Source: Leucobacter sp. wl10
GTDB taxonomy: Bacteria; Actinomycetota; Actinomycetes; Actinomycetales; Microbacteriaceae
NCBI RefSeq assembly: GCF_003569785.1
Contig: NZ_KZ983994.1
Coordinates: 62,001-126,000, forward strand
Direction of reading: 5' to 3'
DNA: 64,000 nt
In this document: in pieces, positions 48,053 through 57,250 of the stretch
Layout: each line of letters begins with the position of its first letter
Numbering within the stretch: position 1 is the first letter of the stretch
The notes under the pieces: model-generated
What the model was told of the DNA's origin: nothing
The model's input: only the letters and a program-made list of their open reading frames with translations
Databases searched by the model: none
Translations under genes and position numbers: made by a program

Positions 48053-49690
48053 ATGGCGCTGCGGAGCGAGACGGCGGAGCGACCGGCCACGGGGAGGCCG
48101 GCGGATCCGCCCGCCCGGAGGGGCGCCTCCGCCGCCGCGACGCGCGTCGCGCTCGGCTGGCTCGGCGCGGTCGCGCTGTGGGAGCTGCTCGGGCGCACCC
48201 TCCTCTCCGGTCGGCACCTGGTCGGCACGCCCTCGGGCATCGCGGTCAAGCTCGTGGAGAACGCCGAGGTCTACGCGCGGGGTCTCATGTACACCACCGG
48301 CGAGGCCCTCGCCGGCTACCTGCTCGGCAACCTGGCGGCGGCGCTGACGCTGCTGGTCGTGCTGCTGCCGTGGTTGGAGCGGCTCGTGCTGCGCCTCGCG
48401 CTGGTGGTCTACTGCCTGCCCCTCGTGGCGCTCGGGCCGCTGCTGCGGCTGGTCTACGGCTCCGGCGACGGTCCGCAGGTCACGCTGGCCGCGCTCGCGA
48501 CCTACTACCTGACGCTCGTACCGCTGCTCGTGGGCATGCGCGCCGTGCCGCGGTCGTGGCTCGATCTGACCGCCTCGTACGGTCGCGGCCGCTGGACGAC
48601 GCTGGTCGTCGTGCGGGCGCGCGCCGCCCTGCCCTACCTGGTGGCCGGGCTGCAGGCCTCGGTGCCCGCGGCCTTCCTCGGCGCGCTGGTGGGTGAGTTC
48701 ACCGGCGCCGAGCGCGGCGTCGGGGTGCTGTCGATCCTCGCCCTGCGCAGCCTCGACACCGATGGCCTGTGGGCGCTCATGCTGCTCAGCGCCGTCGTGT
48801 CGCTGATCGGATACGACGCCGTCTCCCGGCTGGCCCGGCGCCTCACGCCCGAGCAGCCGACGGTGCTGCTCGCGCCGCCGCCGGCTGACGCGCGGCGGTC
48901 CGCGCTGCAGCGCGGGATGCGCGCCATCGGCGGCGCGGTCGGGGCCGCCGCGGTCGCGGTGGCGGCCTGGATCGCGCTGTTCGAAGCGCTCGGACTCAAT
49001 CCGTACTTCGCGAAGCGCCCGTGGGACGTGTGGGAGTGGCTGGTCGCCTCGCCGCAGGCCGCGGAGAACCGCGGCGAGCTGCTCGCGGCCACGGGCCAGA
49101 CGGTCGCGGTCGCGATCCCGGGCTACTTCGCGGGACTGCTCGCGGGCGCGCTCCTCGCGACGGCGTTCTCGCTGTCGCCGCGGGTGCGCAGGGCGCTCAC
49201 GCCGGTCGCGGTCACCCTGCGGTGCGTGCCGATCATCGCCATCGCTCCGCTGCTGGTGGCGGCGCTCGGTCGCGGGCCGTTCGGCACCGCGACGGTCGTG
49301 GCGATCATGACGTTCTTCCCGACGCTGGTGTCGTGCCTCACCGGGCTGCGGCAGCTGCCCGGGCAGGTGGCCGACGTCTTCGCGAGCTACGCGACCCCGC
49401 CGGCGCGAGTGCTGCTGCTCGGCCGGGTGCCCGCGATGGCGCCCGCCTTCTTCGCCTCGGCCCGTATCGCAGCGCCGACCGCGGTGCTCGCCGCGACCGT
49501 CGCCGAGTGGCTCGCGACGGGCACCGGCCTCGGCAACATGATGGCGGTCGACGCCGCGACGAGCCGGTACGCGTCGCTCTGGTCCACCGTGGTCGCGGTC
49601 ACCCTCGTCTCCCTGGCCGCGTACGCGCTCGTCGAGTTCGCGGAGGCGCGGGCGCTGCGGCGGCTGGCTCCGGAGCAGGCCCGCTGGTGA
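48053..49690 (+). CDS. ABC transporter permease with two fused permease domains
   Basis: A 545-residue protein with two complete BPD permease domains (about 30-270 and 285-530). Single-domain relatives are about 250-270 residues. First domain EAA loop: DLTASYGRGRWTTLVVVRAR and VGEFTGAERGVGVLSILALR. Second: VFASYATPPARVLLLGRVPA and VAEWLATGTGLGNMMAVDAA. The halves are alike in pattern but well diverged, so the channel is a pseudo-heterodimer within one chain. It follows the ATPase by three bases. The 3' end overlaps the opposing glycosyltransferase gene by 92 bases. Confidence 0.92.
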   Translation: MALRSETAERPATGRPADPPARRGASAAATRVALGWLGAVALWELLGRTLLSGRHLVGTPSGIAVKLVENAEVYARGLMYTTGEALAGYLLGNLAAALTLLVVLLPWLERLVLRLALVVYCLPLVALGPLLRLVYGSGDGPQVTLAALATYYLTLVPLLVGMRAVPRSWLDLTASYGRGRWTTLVVVRARAALPYLVAGLQASVPAAFLGALVGEFTGAERGVGVLSILALRSLDTDGLWALMLLSAVVSLIGYDAVSRLARRLTPEQPTVLLAPPPADARRSALQRGMRAIGGAVGAAAVAVAAWIALFEALGLNPYFAKRPWDVWEWLVASPQAAENRGELLAATGQTVAVAIPGYFAGLLAGALLATAFSLSPRVRRALTPVAVTLRCVPIIAIAPLLVAALGRGPFGTATVVAIMTFFPTLVSCLTGLRQLPGQVADVFASYATPPARVLLLGRVPAMAPAFFASARIAAPTAVLAATVAEWLATGTGLGNMMAVDAATSRYASLWSTVVAVTLVSLAAYALVEFAEARALRRLAPEQARW

Positions 49691-50756
49691 CGTCGGCGGC
49701 GAGCGCCGGGGCGTGCAGCGCCGACGCGACGACGCGGGCGGTGTCGAGCCAGCTCGGCAGGAGCGTCCGCTGCTCGGCCGCCTCGGCCCGCCAGCGCTCC
49801 CGCAGCCCGGCGTCCGACAGCCAGGCCCGCAGCTCGCGCGCGAGCGCGGCTGCGTTCCCCGGCGGGAACGAGGCGCCCGCTCCGCGCTGCGCCTCGACGG
49901 CGCCCGTGCCGCGCGGCACGATCGACGGGACGCCGTGCGCCAGCGCCTCGCCGACCACCATGCCGTAGGGCTCGCTCCTCGCCGTGTGCACGAGCAGATC
50001 GGCGCCCGCCCAGACCGGCTCCAGCGCCTCGTCCTCCCGCGGGCCGAGCACCTCGACGCGCTCGGCGAGAGCGGCCTCGGCGATGCGCTGCCGCACTGCG
50101 GCGGTGAGATCCGGATCCGGCGTGTCCGGCCCCACCACCCGAGCGACCCAGTCGAGATCGCGCACGCGGGCCAGGGCCGCGACGAGCGTGAGCGGATCCT
50201 TGGTCTCCGTGAGCCTGGCCAGCCACAGCAGCATCGGCGCGCGCCCGCTCCGCGCGGAACCGGGGGCCGGATCCGCCCGCGCGATGCCGGGCACCGCGAC
50301 CACCGCGTCGGCGCGCCCGTACCGCTCCGCCACCTCACCCGCGGTCCAGGCGCTCGTGGTCACGACGCCGCTCGCGGCCTCGACGGCCTCCGCCTCGCTC
50401 GCCGCGAGGCGCTCGCGGTCGGCGGCCGGGAGCGCCGGGTCGTCGGAGGGGAAGTAGTGGACGAGGATCGTGACCCGGCGCCCCTCCGCCACCGCGGCGC
50501 TCACCGCATCGGGGGCCGCCGAGGCCAGGATGTTGTCGACCAGCCAGTGCCGCTCGGAGCGGAGCAGCTCCGCGAACCTCCGGCGATCCCCCTCTTCCGG
50601 AACCGGCCAGGGTCCGGTGACGAAGCGCTCGCGAAGACCCGCCCCCAGCGCCTCGAACGCCGCGGAGAGCTCGTCGTCGTAGCGGTTGCCGCCGCTCGCG
50701 ACCTCGCTGCGCCAGCGCGCGAAGCCGACCCGTCGCCCCGTCACCGCCTCAGCCAC
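49599..50756 (-). CDS. Family-4-like glycosyltransferase
   Basis: A 385-residue GT-B protein. The N-terminal half contains the acceptor-side RVTILVHYFPSDDPALP. The donor half holds APMLLWLARLTETKDPLTLV, the VVGPDTPDPD segment, EVLGPREDEALEPVWAGADL, then LVHTARSEPYGMVVGEALAH with the E-x7-E motif and GVPSIVPRGTGAVEA. It would transfer a sugar from a nucleotide donor in the cytoplasm. The Ala/Pro/Arg-rich C-terminus is antisense to the permease 3' end. GTG start at 50756. Acceptor unknown. Confidence 0.85.
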   Translation of the reverse strand: MAEAVTGRRVGFARWRSEVASGGNRYDDELSAAFEALGAGLRERFVTGPWPVPEEGDRRRFAELLRSERHWLVDNILASAAPDAVSAAVAEGRRVTILVHYFPSDDPALPAADRERLAASEAEAVEAASGVVTTSAWTAGEVAERYGRADAVVAVPGIARADPAPGSARSGRAPMLLWLARLTETKDPLTLVAALARVRDLDWVARVVGPDTPDPDLTAAVRQRIAEAALAERVEVLGPREDEALEPVWAGADLLVHTARSEPYGMVVGEALAHGVPSIVPRGTGAVEAQRGAGASFPPGNAAALARELRAWLSDAGLRERWRAEAAEQRTLLPSWLDTARVVASALHAPALAADVTSGPAPEPAAAAPAPPRTRRARTRPGRRG

Positions 50757-50838
50757 TCGCGCCGCCGAACCTCATGACGTTCACGGTACGGAGGTTCTTC
50801 CAGAGCCGGAAGCCCTTGACGCGGACGGAGGGCGAGCC

Positions 50839-52215
50839 CTATACGACGGGCGCCGCCGGATCCCGATGCTCGAGGGCGCGCTTCAGCAGCCGGAGCCCCC
50901 TGTCGAGCTGCGCCGGCGAGGGGGCGCCGAGGCACACCCGGATCCCCGACTCCGGGGCGTCGGGGTCGGCCATGAGCACCGCCGGAGGGGTGACGAGGAC
51001 CCCCTCGCGGGCGCAGCGGAGCACGACGCGGTCGGCGTCGGCGCGCGGCAGCGGCAGCCAGGTGTGAAACCCCGCGGCCCGGCGGTGGGCGGGAGGGCCG
51101 CCGAGGACGGCGGCGAAGAGCGCACGGCGCTCCTCCGCCTCGGCTCGCAGCGCGACGCCGATGCTCCGCGCCGTGCCGTCCCGGATCCAGCGGGCCGCGA
51201 TCTCGGTCATCAGCGGGCTCACGGCGAGCGACGTGACCTGCAGCACGCTGCGGGCGCCCGCGTCCTCCCGCTCCGGAGCGACGAGAAGGCCGACGCGGAG
51301 GGCGGGGGTCAGACTCTTGGAGAACCCGTTGACGTAGAAGGTGCGCTCGGGCGCGAGTTGCGCCAGCGGGGCCGTGCTCGGCTGGCGGAACAGCGAGTAG
51401 ACGTCGTCCTCGACGATCGCCGCGTCGTGCTTGCGGCACACGCCCACGATCTCCCGTCGGCGGCGGGCATCCATGGTGGCGCCCGTCGGGTTGTGGAGCG
51501 TCGGCGTGACGTACACGATCCGCGGCCCGCCGCCCCGCCGCCGCAGGGAGACTTCGAGCGCCGCCGGGATCATCCCGCGCGAGTCCGTAGCCACAGGGAC
51601 CAGCGCGTGGCCGGCCTGCCGGGCGGCGGTCAGCGCGCCCGGGTAGGTGCAGCTCTCGGTGAACACCGCGCCGCCCGGCCCGGCGACGGCGGCGAACGCG
51701 ACCGCGAGGGCGTGCTGGGCGCCGTGGGTGAGCAGCACCCGCTCGGCCGGCGCGTCGAGCCCCTGCTCGCGCAGCCACGACGAGATCGCGGACCGGTGAT
51801 GCGGGACCCCCGCCGGATCGGGGTAGCTCGCGAACGCGACCGGATCGAGCGTTCGCGACAGGTCCGCGAGCGTGTCGGCGAGGAGCCTCGCGCCGACCTG
51901 CGGAGGCGGCGCGTTGACGGAGAGGTCGATGATCTCCGGGATCGGCGCCCGCCGTTCGGCGCCCGAGACGAACGTGCCGCGGCCGCGCACCGCGTGCACG
52001 AGTCCGCGATGCTCGAGGCGCGCGTACGCCTTCGTCACCGTGCCCGTCGCGAGGCCCAGCCGTGCCGCGAGGTCGCGGTGAGCGGGGAGCCGTGCGCCGG
52101 CGTCGACGACGCCCGCGTCGATGTCCTCGCTCAGCCCACGTGCGAGCCGCTCGTGCAGCGGCCCGGGCAGATCGGACAGTCGTGGGCTCCACGGCGACGG
52201 ATCCCGCACGCGCAC
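50839..52215 (-). CDS. MocR-type regulator (GntR HTH fused to aminotransferase)
   Basis: A 458-residue chimera. Residues of about 10-80 are a GntR winged helix (HERLARGLSEDIDAGVVDAG, then RLPAHRDLAARLGLATGTVT and KAYARLEHRGLV). Residues of about 100-455 are a class I aminotransferase fold with YPDPAGVPHHRSAISSWLRE, YVTPTLHNPTGATMDARRR, VEDDVYSLF and the PLP lysine in YVNGFSKSLTPALRVG. MocR proteins sense PLP or an amine through the aminotransferase domain. The start is placed at GTG 52215 (GTG 52209 also possible), close to its operator. Divergent from the LysE exporter it probably controls. Confidence 0.9.
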   Translation of the reverse strand: MRVRDPSPWSPRLSDLPGPLHERLARGLSEDIDAGVVDAGARLPAHRDLAARLGLATGTVTKAYARLEHRGLVHAVRGRGTFVSGAERRAPIPEIIDLSVNAPPPQVGARLLADTLADLSRTLDPVAFASYPDPAGVPHHRSAISSWLREQGLDAPAERVLLTHGAQHALAVAFAAVAGPGGAVFTESCTYPGALTAARQAGHALVPVATDSRGMIPAALEVSLRRRGGGPRIVYVTPTLHNPTGATMDARRRREIVGVCRKHDAAIVEDDVYSLFRQPSTAPLAQLAPERTFYVNGFSKSLTPALRVGLLVAPEREDAGARSVLQVTSLAVSPLMTEIAARWIRDGTARSIGVALRAEAEERRALFAAVLGGPPAHRRAAGFHTWLPLPRADADRVVLRCAREGVLVTPPAVLMADPDAPESGIRVCLGAPSPAQLDRGLRLLKRALEHRDPAAPVV

Positions 52216-52221
52216 CTCCGA

Positions 52222-52267
52222 AGTGTCACACGACACTCTGTGTCGATTCCTCCATAGTGTCACACTA
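52222..52267. promoter_or_regulatory. Putative MocR operator: repeated AGTGTCACAC boxes
   Basis: AGTGTCACAC occurs twice as direct repeats (52222-52231 and 52256-52265), and the second is within a near-perfect palindrome TAGTGT-C-ACACTA (52255-52267). The region is the whole divergent space between the MocR and LysE starts. Paired direct repeats are typical for MocR regulators. Confidence 0.7.
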
Positions 52268-52273
52268 TGCCTC

Positions 52274-52909
52274 ATGATTGCCCGGGTTGCAGAGATCCCT
52301 GCGTACAGCGCCGAGACGCTCCTCGCGCTGGCGCTGTACGCGCTGGTCACCTCGATCACCCCGGGACCCAACAACCTGATGCTGCTCTCCTCCGGCATCA
52401 ACTACGGGTTCCGGCGTTCGATCCCGCACATGCTGGGCATCAGCATCGGGTTCGGCGTGATGGTGCTCGCCGTCGGCCTGGGGCTGACGCGGCTCTTCCT
52501 CGCGTATCCCGCGACGTACGCCGCGCTGCGGATCGTGGGAGCGGGGTACCTGGCCTGGCTGGCCTGGAGGATCGCCACCTCCGGCGCTCCGGGGTCGGGC
52601 GCCCCCTCGCGCCGCCCGATGACGTTTCTCGCCGCGGCGGCGTTCCAGTGGGTGAACCCGAAGGCCTGGGTGATGGCGGTCGGGGCGATCGCCAACTACG
52701 CGCCCGTCGAGGCCACGGTCGGAGCGGTCGTGATCGTCGCCGGCGTCTACGTGCTCGTGGGCGGCCCGAGCGTGGCCGTGTGGGCGGCATTCGGCTCGAC
52801 GCTGCGCACCTGGCTCGCGGACGCGAGGCGCCTCCGCGCCTTCAACCTCGCGATGGCCGCGCTGCTCCTGCTGTCCCTCTGCCCGCTGCTCACCGCGGAA
52901 CTCGGGTGA
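52274..52909 (+). CDS. LysE/RhtB-family amino-acid exporter
   Basis: A 211-residue membrane exporter. The family opening is LYALVTSITPGPNNLMLLSS, then GFRRSIPHMLGISIGFGVMV. Later features are VGAGYLAWLAWRI, FQWVNPKAWVMAVGAIANY and a C-terminal hydrophobic segment. It exports basic or neutral amino acids or analogues by proton antiport. ATG 52274 lies nine bases after the putative MocR operator, so repression by MocR would be direct. Substrate unknown. Confidence 0.92.
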   Translation: MIARVAEIPAYSAETLLALALYALVTSITPGPNNLMLLSSGINYGFRRSIPHMLGISIGFGVMVLAVGLGLTRLFLAYPATYAALRIVGAGYLAWLAWRIATSGAPGSGAPSRRPMTFLAAAAFQWVNPKAWVMAVGAIANYAPVEATVGAVVIVAGVYVLVGGPSVAVWAAFGSTLRTWLADARRLRAFNLAMAALLLLSLCPLLTAELG

Positions 52910-52945
52910 CGGCGCGCCGCCGGCCCCGCGCGGGCGGCGCGAGCC

Positions 52946-53947
52946 CTACGATCCGCGCAGCGCGGCCGCGCCCCGCACCGGCTCGAGCAGCCGGAGTCCG
53001 TACCTGCGCGACACCCACACCCAGAGCACCGCCGTGATGCCGATCGTCGTGGGAAGCGTGACGAGCAGCACCCGGGGGTCTACGGCTCCCTGCTCGAGCG
53101 ACGTCCGGCTGAGCGGCGCGAGCAGGAACAGGACGAGGTTGTTCGCGGTGTGCACGACGACCGCGAGCTCGAGGCCGCCGCTCTTCCACGTCAGCAGCCC
53201 CATGCAGATCGCGAAGACCGCGATGTCGATCTGCCCCGCCCAGTCGTAGCCGTGCCCGAGCATGAAGAACGGGACCGGGATCAGGATCCCCCACAGCGGC
53301 GAGCGCAGCCAGACGCCGAACATCTGCATCGGCAGCCCCCTGAAGGCGTACTCCTCGGCGGCGCACTGCAGCGGAACGAGCAGGATGATGATCGCGTACA
53401 GGGCGAGCGTGATCGGGCTCGCCGCCGGCCAGGCGAAGTCGGCGGGCGGGTCGAGCACGAACGACCCCGCGTTGACCACCGCGAAGACGGGCAGCGCGAT
53501 CGCCGCGGCCCGGAGCATGAGCCCCCAGCGCACGCGCGACTGCACCGAGTGGAGCGCGCCACCCGCCCCGCCGCCCCAGCGCATGCCGAGCAGCGCGGCG
53601 GGCAGCATGACCGCGATGGATCCGAGGAGCAAGAGGAGATCCATGGGGTTCGACGGGTCGGTGAGCTCCTCGGTGGGGATCCACGCGGTTCCGAAGATGC
53701 CGGTCGCCGCGACGATCCCGAGGATCAGCAGCGGGATGAACCCCGCGACCCACATGCCGACCGCGACGAGCAGCGCGCAGAGGGGCCGCCACCACCTGGC
53801 GCTCCGCGGCGATCGCCGCAGCAGCCGATGGTACGGGAGCGGGCGGGGAGCCGGCTCGGCGGCCGAGACGGCTCGTGCCGCGGGGATCGGCGGCGCTTCG
53901 GCACTCGGGTGGACGGAGAAGGCCTGGGGGTCGGTGCGGTTGCTCAT
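52946..53947 (-). CDS. CPBP-family intramembrane metalloprotease
   Basis: A 333-residue membrane protein with eight hydrophobic segments. The CPBP/Abi motif 1 is AAEEYAFRGLP (EExxxR), motif 2 FFMLGH, motif 3 HTANNLVLFLL. These glutamates and histidines would bind metal for proteolysis within the membrane. A 60-residue proline-rich cytosolic region precedes the first helix. Some relatives process prenylated or bacteriocin peptides, others defend against self-toxins. It is convergent with the LysE gene and divergent from the kinase gene. No peptide gene is next to it. Confidence 0.88.
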   Translation of the reverse strand: MSNRTDPQAFSVHPSAEAPPIPAARAVSAAEPAPRPLPYHRLLRRSPRSARWWRPLCALLVAVGMWVAGFIPLLILGIVAATGIFGTAWIPTEELTDPSNPMDLLLLLGSIAVMLPAALLGMRWGGGAGGALHSVQSRVRWGLMLRAAAIALPVFAVVNAGSFVLDPPADFAWPAASPITLALYAIIILLVPLQCAAEEYAFRGLPMQMFGVWLRSPLWGILIPVPFFMLGHGYDWAGQIDIAVFAICMGLLTWKSGGLELAVVVHTANNLVLFLLAPLSRTSLEQGAVDPRVLLVTLPTTIGITAVLWVWVSRRYGLRLLEPVRGAAALRGS

Positions 53948-54066
53948 GGCTCCAGGATCCCCGCGATCCGTCCCGCGCGGATCGCCCGTTCGGCCGGAGT
54001 CGGCCGCTCCCGACCTCGTACTTTCGGGGGATCCGCTGCCCTCGCCGCCCCTCGTAGGATGAGGGC

Positions 54067-55290
54067 ATGACTGAGCCTGCGAAGCGCGCGAACCGAGTGC
54101 TGGGCGGCCGTCCGGCGCTTCGCGCGCTCCTCGTCTCGCTGCTGTGCTTCGTGGCCGGATGCGTCGCCTTCCTGGTGTCGTTCGGCGTGACCTTCGGCCT
54201 CTACGGCCAGGCGGGGATCGACGCGCTCAGCGGATTCCTGCTGCTCGATCTTCTCGTCGGCGTCGCCGCGTGCATCGCGGTCGGGCCGGTGCGCAGGTCG
54301 ACCGCGGGGAACGCGATCCTCATCGTGACCGGGATCTTCAGCGCGTTCGCCCTGCCCGCCTGGATCGTCGCCGTGATCCGCTTCGGAGAGCGCCGGTCTC
54401 TCCCGCTCGACGCCGCGATCGTCGCGGTCATGGTGATCGGGGCGACCGGGGTGGCGATGTGGCAGGACGCCGCGCTCGGCGCGGAGGCCGGGAACCCGCT
54501 GCTCGCCGCCGGGGTCGCCGCGGGGCCGACAGCCGCGGCGCTGCTCTGGGGGCGGGTGCGGGGCACGCGAGACGCACTGCTCGAGGCGTCGCGCGAGCGG
54601 GCGGTGTCGGCCGAGCTGGCCCGCGCGGCCGTCGAGCGGAGCCGCGGGGCCGAGCTCGCCAGGGCGCGGGCCGAGGAGCGCGGGGCGCTCGCCCGGGATC
54701 TGCACGACGGCATCTCGCACCGGCTCTCCGTCGTCGCGATGCACGCCGGGGCGCTCGCCTCCCGGGAGGATCTCAGCCCCGAGCAGATCCAGGGGGCGAC
54801 GCGCACGATCCGGGACGCCGCCGCTGAGGCGGGCGAGTTGCTCCGCGAGGCGCTCACGGCGCTTCGCGACCCCGCCGAGAGGCCGTCGGGGGCGCCACTG
54901 CCGACGGCGGCTTCGATCGAGACGCTCGTGGCGGAGGCGAGGGCGCGCGGGGCACGGGTCTCGCTGCACTGGCAAGACCTCACGCCGGAGGAGCTCGCGG
55001 GCGCCGCCGCGCAGGCGGTGACGCTCGCTCGCGTGACCGAGGAGGTGCTCATGAACGCCGCCAAGCACGCGCCGGGCGAGCCGCTCGAGATCGAGATCGC
55101 CCGACAGGCGGGCGCGGTCGCCCTGCGGGCCCGGAACCGGCTCGCGGAGCGCCGCTCCGGATCTCCGCTCGGCACGGGTCACGGGCTCATCGGCGTCTCC
55201 GAGCGCGCGAGCCTCCTGGGCGGGCACGCCGCCCACGGCCCCACCGGCGACGGCGGCTTCGAGGTGGAGGTGAGGCTCCCGTGGACGTGA
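54067..55290 (+). CDS. NarL-type sensor histidine kinase
   Basis: A 407-residue kinase. Five hydrophobic segments in residues 18-155 form the membrane sensor. A coiled-coil of about 45 residues (ELARAAVERSRGAELARARA, then EE) leads to the HisKA_3 H-box RGALARDLHDGISHRLSVVA. The ATPase region is short, with TEEVLMNAAKHAPGEP and GTGHGLIGVSERASLLGG. A TAGGAT -10 hexamer sits six bases before the ATG, so it may be leaderless. Overlaps the response-regulator start by ten bases. Confidence 0.92.
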   Translation: MTEPAKRANRVLGGRPALRALLVSLLCFVAGCVAFLVSFGVTFGLYGQAGIDALSGFLLLDLLVGVAACIAVGPVRRSTAGNAILIVTGIFSAFALPAWIVAVIRFGERRSLPLDAAIVAVMVIGATGVAMWQDAALGAEAGNPLLAAGVAAGPTAAALLWGRVRGTRDALLEASRERAVSAELARAAVERSRGAELARARAEERGALARDLHDGISHRLSVVAMHAGALASREDLSPEQIQGATRTIRDAAAEAGELLREALTALRDPAERPSGAPLPTAASIETLVAEARARGARVSLHWQDLTPEELAGAAAQAVTLARVTEEVLMNAAKHAPGEPLEIEIARQAGAVALRARNRLAERRSGSPLGTGHGLIGVSERASLLGGHAAHGPTGDGGFEVEVRLPWT

Positions 55291-55979
55291 CCGGGCGGCG
55301 GGGCCGAGCGGATCCGGGCGCGCCGATCCGGGTGCTCCTCGTCGACGACGAGGCGCTCATGCGCGCCGGGCTCCGTCTCATGGTCGACGGGGTCGACGGC
55401 ATCGCGGTGGTGGGCGAGGCCGCGGACGGCGTCGAGGCGATCGAGGCCGCGCGCGAGCTCGATCCCGACGTCATCCTCATGGACATCCGCATGCCGCGCA
55501 TGAACGGGATCGAGGCCACTCTGGCGCTCAACGCGGCCGGCGCCCGCGCCCGGATCGTGGCGCTCACCGCGTTCGACACCGACGATTTCCTCCTCGGCGC
55601 CCTGCGCGGCGGAGCCCTGTCGTTCCTGCTCAAGGACGCGGACCCGGAGGTCGTGCTCGGTTCGATCCGCGACGCCGCCGCGGGGCGCGCGCGGGTCTCG
55701 CCCGCGGCGCTCTCGCGACTGATCGCCCTCGCCGCTCGCCCCGCCGAGAGCAGCGCCCGCTCCCCCGCCGAGCGGGCCGCCGCGCCGCCGGAGACGATCA
55801 CCCCTCGCGAGTGGGAGATCGGCCGCCTCGTGGCGCGCGGGCTCACGAACGCCGAGGTCGCAGATGCGCTCCACCTCGGGCAGGCCACCGTGAAGACCCA
55901 CCTCGCGAGCCTGTTCGCGAAGCTCCACGTCACGAACCGGGTGCAGCTCGCGATCCGGGTGCTCGAGCACGACGGGTGA
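55281..55979 (+). CDS. NarL/LuxR-family response regulator
   Basis: A 232-residue regulator. Receiver: IRVLLVDDEALMRAGLRLMV, phosphorylated Asp in DVILMDIRMPRMNGIEA, ALTAFDTDDFLLGALRGGAL and the lysine in SFLLKDADPE. DNA-binding: ITPREWEIGRLVARGLTNAE, then VADALHLGQATVKTHLASLF and AKLHVTNRVQLAI. GTG 55281 overlaps the kinase end. Intact, so unlike the LuxR stump at 14409 it is functional. Confidence 0.94.
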   Translation: MDVTGRRGRADPGAPIRVLLVDDEALMRAGLRLMVDGVDGIAVVGEAADGVEAIEAARELDPDVILMDIRMPRMNGIEATLALNAAGARARIVALTAFDTDDFLLGALRGGALSFLLKDADPEVVLGSIRDAAAGRARVSPAALSRLIALAARPAESSARSPAERAAAPPETITPREWEIGRLVARGLTNAEVADALHLGQATVKTHLASLFAKLHVTNRVQLAIRVLEHDG

Positions 55980-56035
55980 CCCGGGCGGCGATGGTCGTTC
56001 GGGTCAGTGCCCGGGCTCCGCGGCCGGATCCCGGT

Positions 56036-57007
56036 TCACGAGGATCGCTCCACCGGCCTGCGCGACCAGAAGCTCGCGAGGATCGCACCCGAGACGTTGT
56101 GCCACACGGAGAAGATCGCGGCGGGCAGCGCCGCCTCGGGGGTGAAGTGCGTGCGGGCGAGTCCGGCGGCGAGTCCGGAGTTCTGCATCCCGACCTCGAT
56201 GCTCACCGAGCGGCGCGCGGCCTCGTCCAGGCCGACCGCCCGGGCCGCGAAGTAGCCGAGCAGCAGGCCGACCCCGTTGAGGACCACCACGATGGCGGCC
56301 ACCATGAGCCCCGAGGCGATGATCGTCGCCGCGCTGCCCGCGACGACCGCGAGGAGCACGAGCGTGATGCCGACGACCGAGACGAGCGGCATCCATTCCA
56401 CGAGACGCTCGACGAGGCGCGGCAGGAAGCGGCGCAGCAGGAGGCCAACGGCGATCGGCACGAGCACGATCTGCACGATGGAGACGAACATGCCGACGGC
56501 GTCGACCGGCAGATAGGAGCCCGCGAGCCACAGCACGAGCAGCGGGGTGACCAGCGGGGCGACGAGCGTCGACACCGAGGTCATCGCGACGGAGAGTGCG
56601 ACATCACCCTTCGCGAGGTACACCATCACGTTCGAGGCGGTGCCCCCCGGCGCCGCGGCGACGAGGATCACCCCGACCGCTATCGCCGGCTCGAGCCGCA
56701 GCACCGAGACGAGCGCCCATGCCGTGAGGGGCATGATGATGAACTGCGCCAGGATCCCGATGACCAGCGGGAAGGGACGGCGTGCGACGAGCGCGAAATC
56801 GGAGCCGCGCAGCGTCATCCCCATGCCGAGCATGATGATCATGAGCAGCGGGTTCACCCACGGGCCGATCGCCAGGAACGGGGCGGGGAAGAGCACGGCG
56901 ACCGCGCCCGCCGCGAGCACGATGAGCGGGAACCAGGTCCCGGCCGCCCTGCCGATGCGCTTGCCGATGTGCTCGCGCCTGAATCCCGCCTCGTTCTTCG
57001 CAGTCAT
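56036..57007 (-). CDS. BASS-family (bile acid:sodium symporter-like) transporter
   Basis: A 323-residue membrane protein with ten helices. Family landmarks are PLLMIIMLGMGMTLRGSDFA, LVAAAPGGTASNVMVYLAKG (the discontinuous helix 4 region with PGGTASN), TPLLVLWLAGSYLPVD and the second crossing ARRSVSIEVGMQNSGLAAGL. BASS members take up organic anions such as pantoate, 2-keto acids or glycolate with sodium. ATG 57007 has its own leader. Convergent with the two-component pair, divergent from the PucR gene, which may control it. Confidence 0.92.
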   Translation of the reverse strand: MTAKNEAGFRREHIGKRIGRAAGTWFPLIVLAAGAVAVLFPAPFLAIGPWVNPLLMIIMLGMGMTLRGSDFALVARRPFPLVIGILAQFIIMPLTAWALVSVLRLEPAIAVGVILVAAAPGGTASNVMVYLAKGDVALSVAMTSVSTLVAPLVTPLLVLWLAGSYLPVDAVGMFVSIVQIVLVPIAVGLLLRRFLPRLVERLVEWMPLVSVVGITLVLLAVVAGSAATIIASGLMVAAIVVVLNGVGLLLGYFAARAVGLDEAARRSVSIEVGMQNSGLAAGLARTHFTPEAALPAAIFSVWHNVSGAILASFWSRRPVERSS

Positions 57008-57250
57008 CCGTTCAGTGTACGGGCGCCCCTCCGCGGCACAGAATCCTCTGGCGACCCCGAGTGAGCCCCGAAGCGGCTCTCGCACGGGCCCGAGGCGTGC
57101 TCCTCGCGCTCGGATCACGAGCGAGAGCCCCGCAGAAAACGCCTCCCTCCCGGCCCCACCCCGCCGGCGCGGCAGCCGTCGCACGCTCGCCGGCATCGCG
57201 CGCGCCCCGCAGTCCAATTAGAATTCAGGAACGCGAGGGAGGCGGGAACG

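Noticed and set aside
47225..50338. 1037-codon minus-strand frame opposite the ABC transporter
   Set aside because: Arg/Gly-rich shadow without motifs; the ATPase and permease motifs are on the plus strand.
52946..53947. CPBP protease as part of a bacteriocin or defence system
   Set aside because: No small precursor peptide, radical enzyme or immunity gene is next to it.
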